Part shown: piece by piece, positions 62,666-64,000 of the stretch | How positions within the stretch are numbered: the first letter of the stretch is position 1 | Layout: each line of letters begins with the position of its first letter | Assembly: GCA_965209105.1 (NCBI GenBank) | Contig: CBDBQB010000030.1 | Span: 41,281 to 105,280 of the forward strand | Reading direction: 5' to 3' | Source: JAAELZ01 sp965209105 | GTDB lineage: Bacteria; Pseudomonadota; Gammaproteobacteria; Arenicellales; Poriferihabitantaceae | DNA length: 64,000 bases | Notes under the pieces: generated by a model | Seen by the model: the letters and a program-made list of their open reading frames with translations, nothing else | Told to the model about the DNA's origin: nothing | The model's database searches: none | Position numbers and translations under genes: made by a program

Positions 62666-64000
62666 ATGTTAAGCGCGTTTATTAAGGCTTTTACCGGACG
62701 GGCGGGGTTGTTGGCAAGTATATTGGCATTGCTGATGTTGGCGGTTACCGCTGCGGCGATTGTTCTTGGGCTCCCGAGGATAGAGCAAACGGTTAGCCAC
62801 GGCGCCCAGCGCTATCTCCAATCGAATATGGCTCAAGGTGATGCGCTTAACGCGCTCAGTGCGCAGGGGCGAGACATTCATCTATCGGGGACATTCGAAG
62901 ATATTCCAGCGCTCAAAAAGAATTTGTCGCGTCTTGATGGCATCAGACAGGTAGTGGTCGACAATGAGGCTACGTTGCACACGGATACGGCTGGCTCGGA
63001 TGATCAGTCCAGCGAGGACAATGACGTCGACGTGACGACCGAGACAGCAGATGCACAGCCAGCTGATTTATCATTAGCGTCCTCGAGCCTTACAAATAGA
63101 GAAGATTCAGCGATAAAAGCCAGCGCACCAGGCTTGGCAGATAGACCCGAAGAGACAGATTCCCTCGAGTCAGATGCGCCAAAGCAAGCTGAGTTGACAC
63201 TCCGTTATGACGGCCCGCAGCTTAGCTTAAGTGGTCATATGGCGGACGATGAATTGGCGGCCTTGATTAGTGAAGAAGTGGCGAGCATCATTCCCTCAGG
63301 CAGCGCATTGGTGACCAATGTTGATGGCAATGGCACTTATTCTAGCCTCAATTGGATGAATGAATTCCTAGAGGTGGTATCAGGCTTGCCGGATGATGCA
63401 CAAGGCATGATCAAAGGCACGGATATACACGGTGTAGAGATACTCCCCGATCAAGTTCAAGGATTACTGGAAATCGCGCAAGATGTAGCGGTGCGGAGCG
63501 AGACAGGAGCAGGCGGCGACCAGTTCGCGAATTTGCAGGTTTCCTCCGATAGCGCAAGTATGCAAGTAGGTTTCGGTCTGAATAGCAGTGATCAAAACGT
63601 GGAAAGCGAAATTCAAGCGAGTGCTCATACCGGTGATGATCAAGCCGAGAAGGGTGAAAAAACCGACAATGACCGTGCGGAAAGTGTGGCTATGAATGTC
63701 AAAGTTGATGCGGAGGGGGATTCTGTTCAAGCCAACGATAGCGTGAGCGATGAAATGGGCGAAAACGCACAAGACAGTAATCAGGTGGATCATAGTGCCG
63801 CGCAAGAGGCGCGTATCGACGCCCTGAATATGGACACACTGCATCCGGCTGAATTTATACTAAACTTGAATAAGCGCTTGTCTCTGGCGCCCGTGTTTGA
63901 AAAGGGTTCCTTCGAAATTTCCGATGCTTTTGCGCTAGAGTTGGCGCAAATCGCTGCGCTAATGCGACAATATCCATCACTATTACTACGGGTGGTTGGT
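62666..64000 (+). CDS. BON/OmpA-like envelope protein, 3' end outside the window
   Basis: A continuous open frame of 445 codons to the last base, with GAGGAG upstream of ATG 62666. An N-terminal transmembrane segment (about 13-34) is followed by a BON-like repeat (about 60-95, DIHLSGTFEDIPALKKNLSRLDGI) and a long acidic Ser/Asp-rich linker (about 100-175). A second BON-like stretch and another acidic insertion come next. The last residues FEKGSFEISDAFALELAQIAALMRQYP match the start of an OmpA peptidoglycan-binding domain. The plan resembles ArfA-type BON-OmpA proteins. Assignment beyond the window is inferred. Confidence 0.75.
   Translation, partial: MLSAFIKAFTGRAGLLASILALLMLAVTAAAIVLGLPRIEQTVSHGAQRYLQSNMAQGDALNALSAQGRDIHLSGTFEDIPALKKNLSRLDGIRQVVVDNEATLHTDTAGSDDQSSEDNDVDVTTETADAQPADLSLASSSLTNREDSAIKASAPGLADRPEETDSLESDAPKQAELTLRYDGPQLSLSGHMADDELAALISEEVASIIPSGSALVTNVDGNGTYSSLNWMNEFLEVVSGLPDDAQGMIKGTDIHGVEILPDQVQGLLEIAQDVAVRSETGAGGDQFANLQVSSDSASMQVGFGLNSSDQNVESEIQASAHTGDDQAEKGEKTDNDRAESVAMNVKVDAEGDSVQANDSVSDEMGENAQDSNQVDHSAAQEARIDALNMDTLHPAEFILNLNKRLSLAPVFEKGSFEISDAFALELAQIAALMRQYPSLLLRVVG

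Overview
The window looks like a chromosomal segment of a free-living, moderate-GC gammaproteobacterium. The evidence is gene order: tRNA-Pro/Arg/His/Leu in front of tig-clpP-clpX, fxsA-groES-groEL, nudE-cysQ, dapF-DUF484-xerC, purM-purN-DUF3108, and LysM-dprA-smg-topA. These linkages are seen across Pseudomonas-like and Chromatiales/Thiotrichales-like gammaproteobacteria. A class I phosphoribulokinase, a CbbR-like LysR regulator, a HupE/UreJ membrane protein and a CIRCE operator on groE hint at a lineage with chemolithoautotrophic relatives. I cannot name a genus.

Layout. 1-8.3 kb: moaA, a small rhodanese, a yadGH-type ABC exporter, a hypoxanthine/uracil-DNA glycosylase, clpX-clpP-tig, and a four-gene tRNA operon (minus strand) whose tRNA-Arg(UCU) is split by a 315-nt group I intron. 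8.6-15.5 kb: two paralogous secreted beta-helix proteins, ppk2, a TlpA-like thioredoxin, a DsbD with a duplicated N-terminal domain, and a YqcC-family gene. 15.5-22.8 kb: fxsA, CIRCE-groESL, a CAP-domain secreted protein, a phosphopantetheinyl transferase, a rhodanese, a 1.1-kb tandem repeat, and an HDAC-family deacetylase. 22.9-31 kb: murA-hisD-nudE-cysQ, dapF-DUF484-xerC and a metallophosphoesterase. 31-43 kb: an IS110 remnant, an SCP2-like secreted protein, a CbbR-like regulator, mrcB, a 2-hydroxyacid dehydrogenase, a flavin reductase, argF and argG, a sugar transferase and rsfS. 43.7-53.7 kb: phosphoribulokinase, bamC, a porin, a DUF4198/hupE pair, a Pcm-like methyltransferase-tolC pair and purMN-DUF3108. 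53.9-64 kb: a CDP-alcohol phosphatidyltransferase, a frameshifted hda, kbp, topA-smg-dprA-LysM, rplM-rpsI, and an ArsR-type regulator followed by a BON/OmpA-like protein cut by the window end.

The most unusual non-coding content is of two kinds. First is the group I intron, with a clear P7 pairing and terminal G, inserted between anticodon nucleotides 34 and 35. Second is a set of short non-autonomous transposon-like (MITE) elements. Two 151-bp copies are about 95% identical by eye, with 16-bp terminal inverted repeats and perfect 5-bp target duplications. A third copy shares their ends but not their interior. A diverged relative lies at 11.9 kb. Two unrelated inverted-repeat elements lie at 38.7 and 42.7 kb. 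Five of these six sit within about 8 bp of a start or stop codon or overlap one. One appears to supply the Shine-Dalgarno sequence of a downstream gene, and one has converted a stop codon from TAA to TAG without changing the protein.
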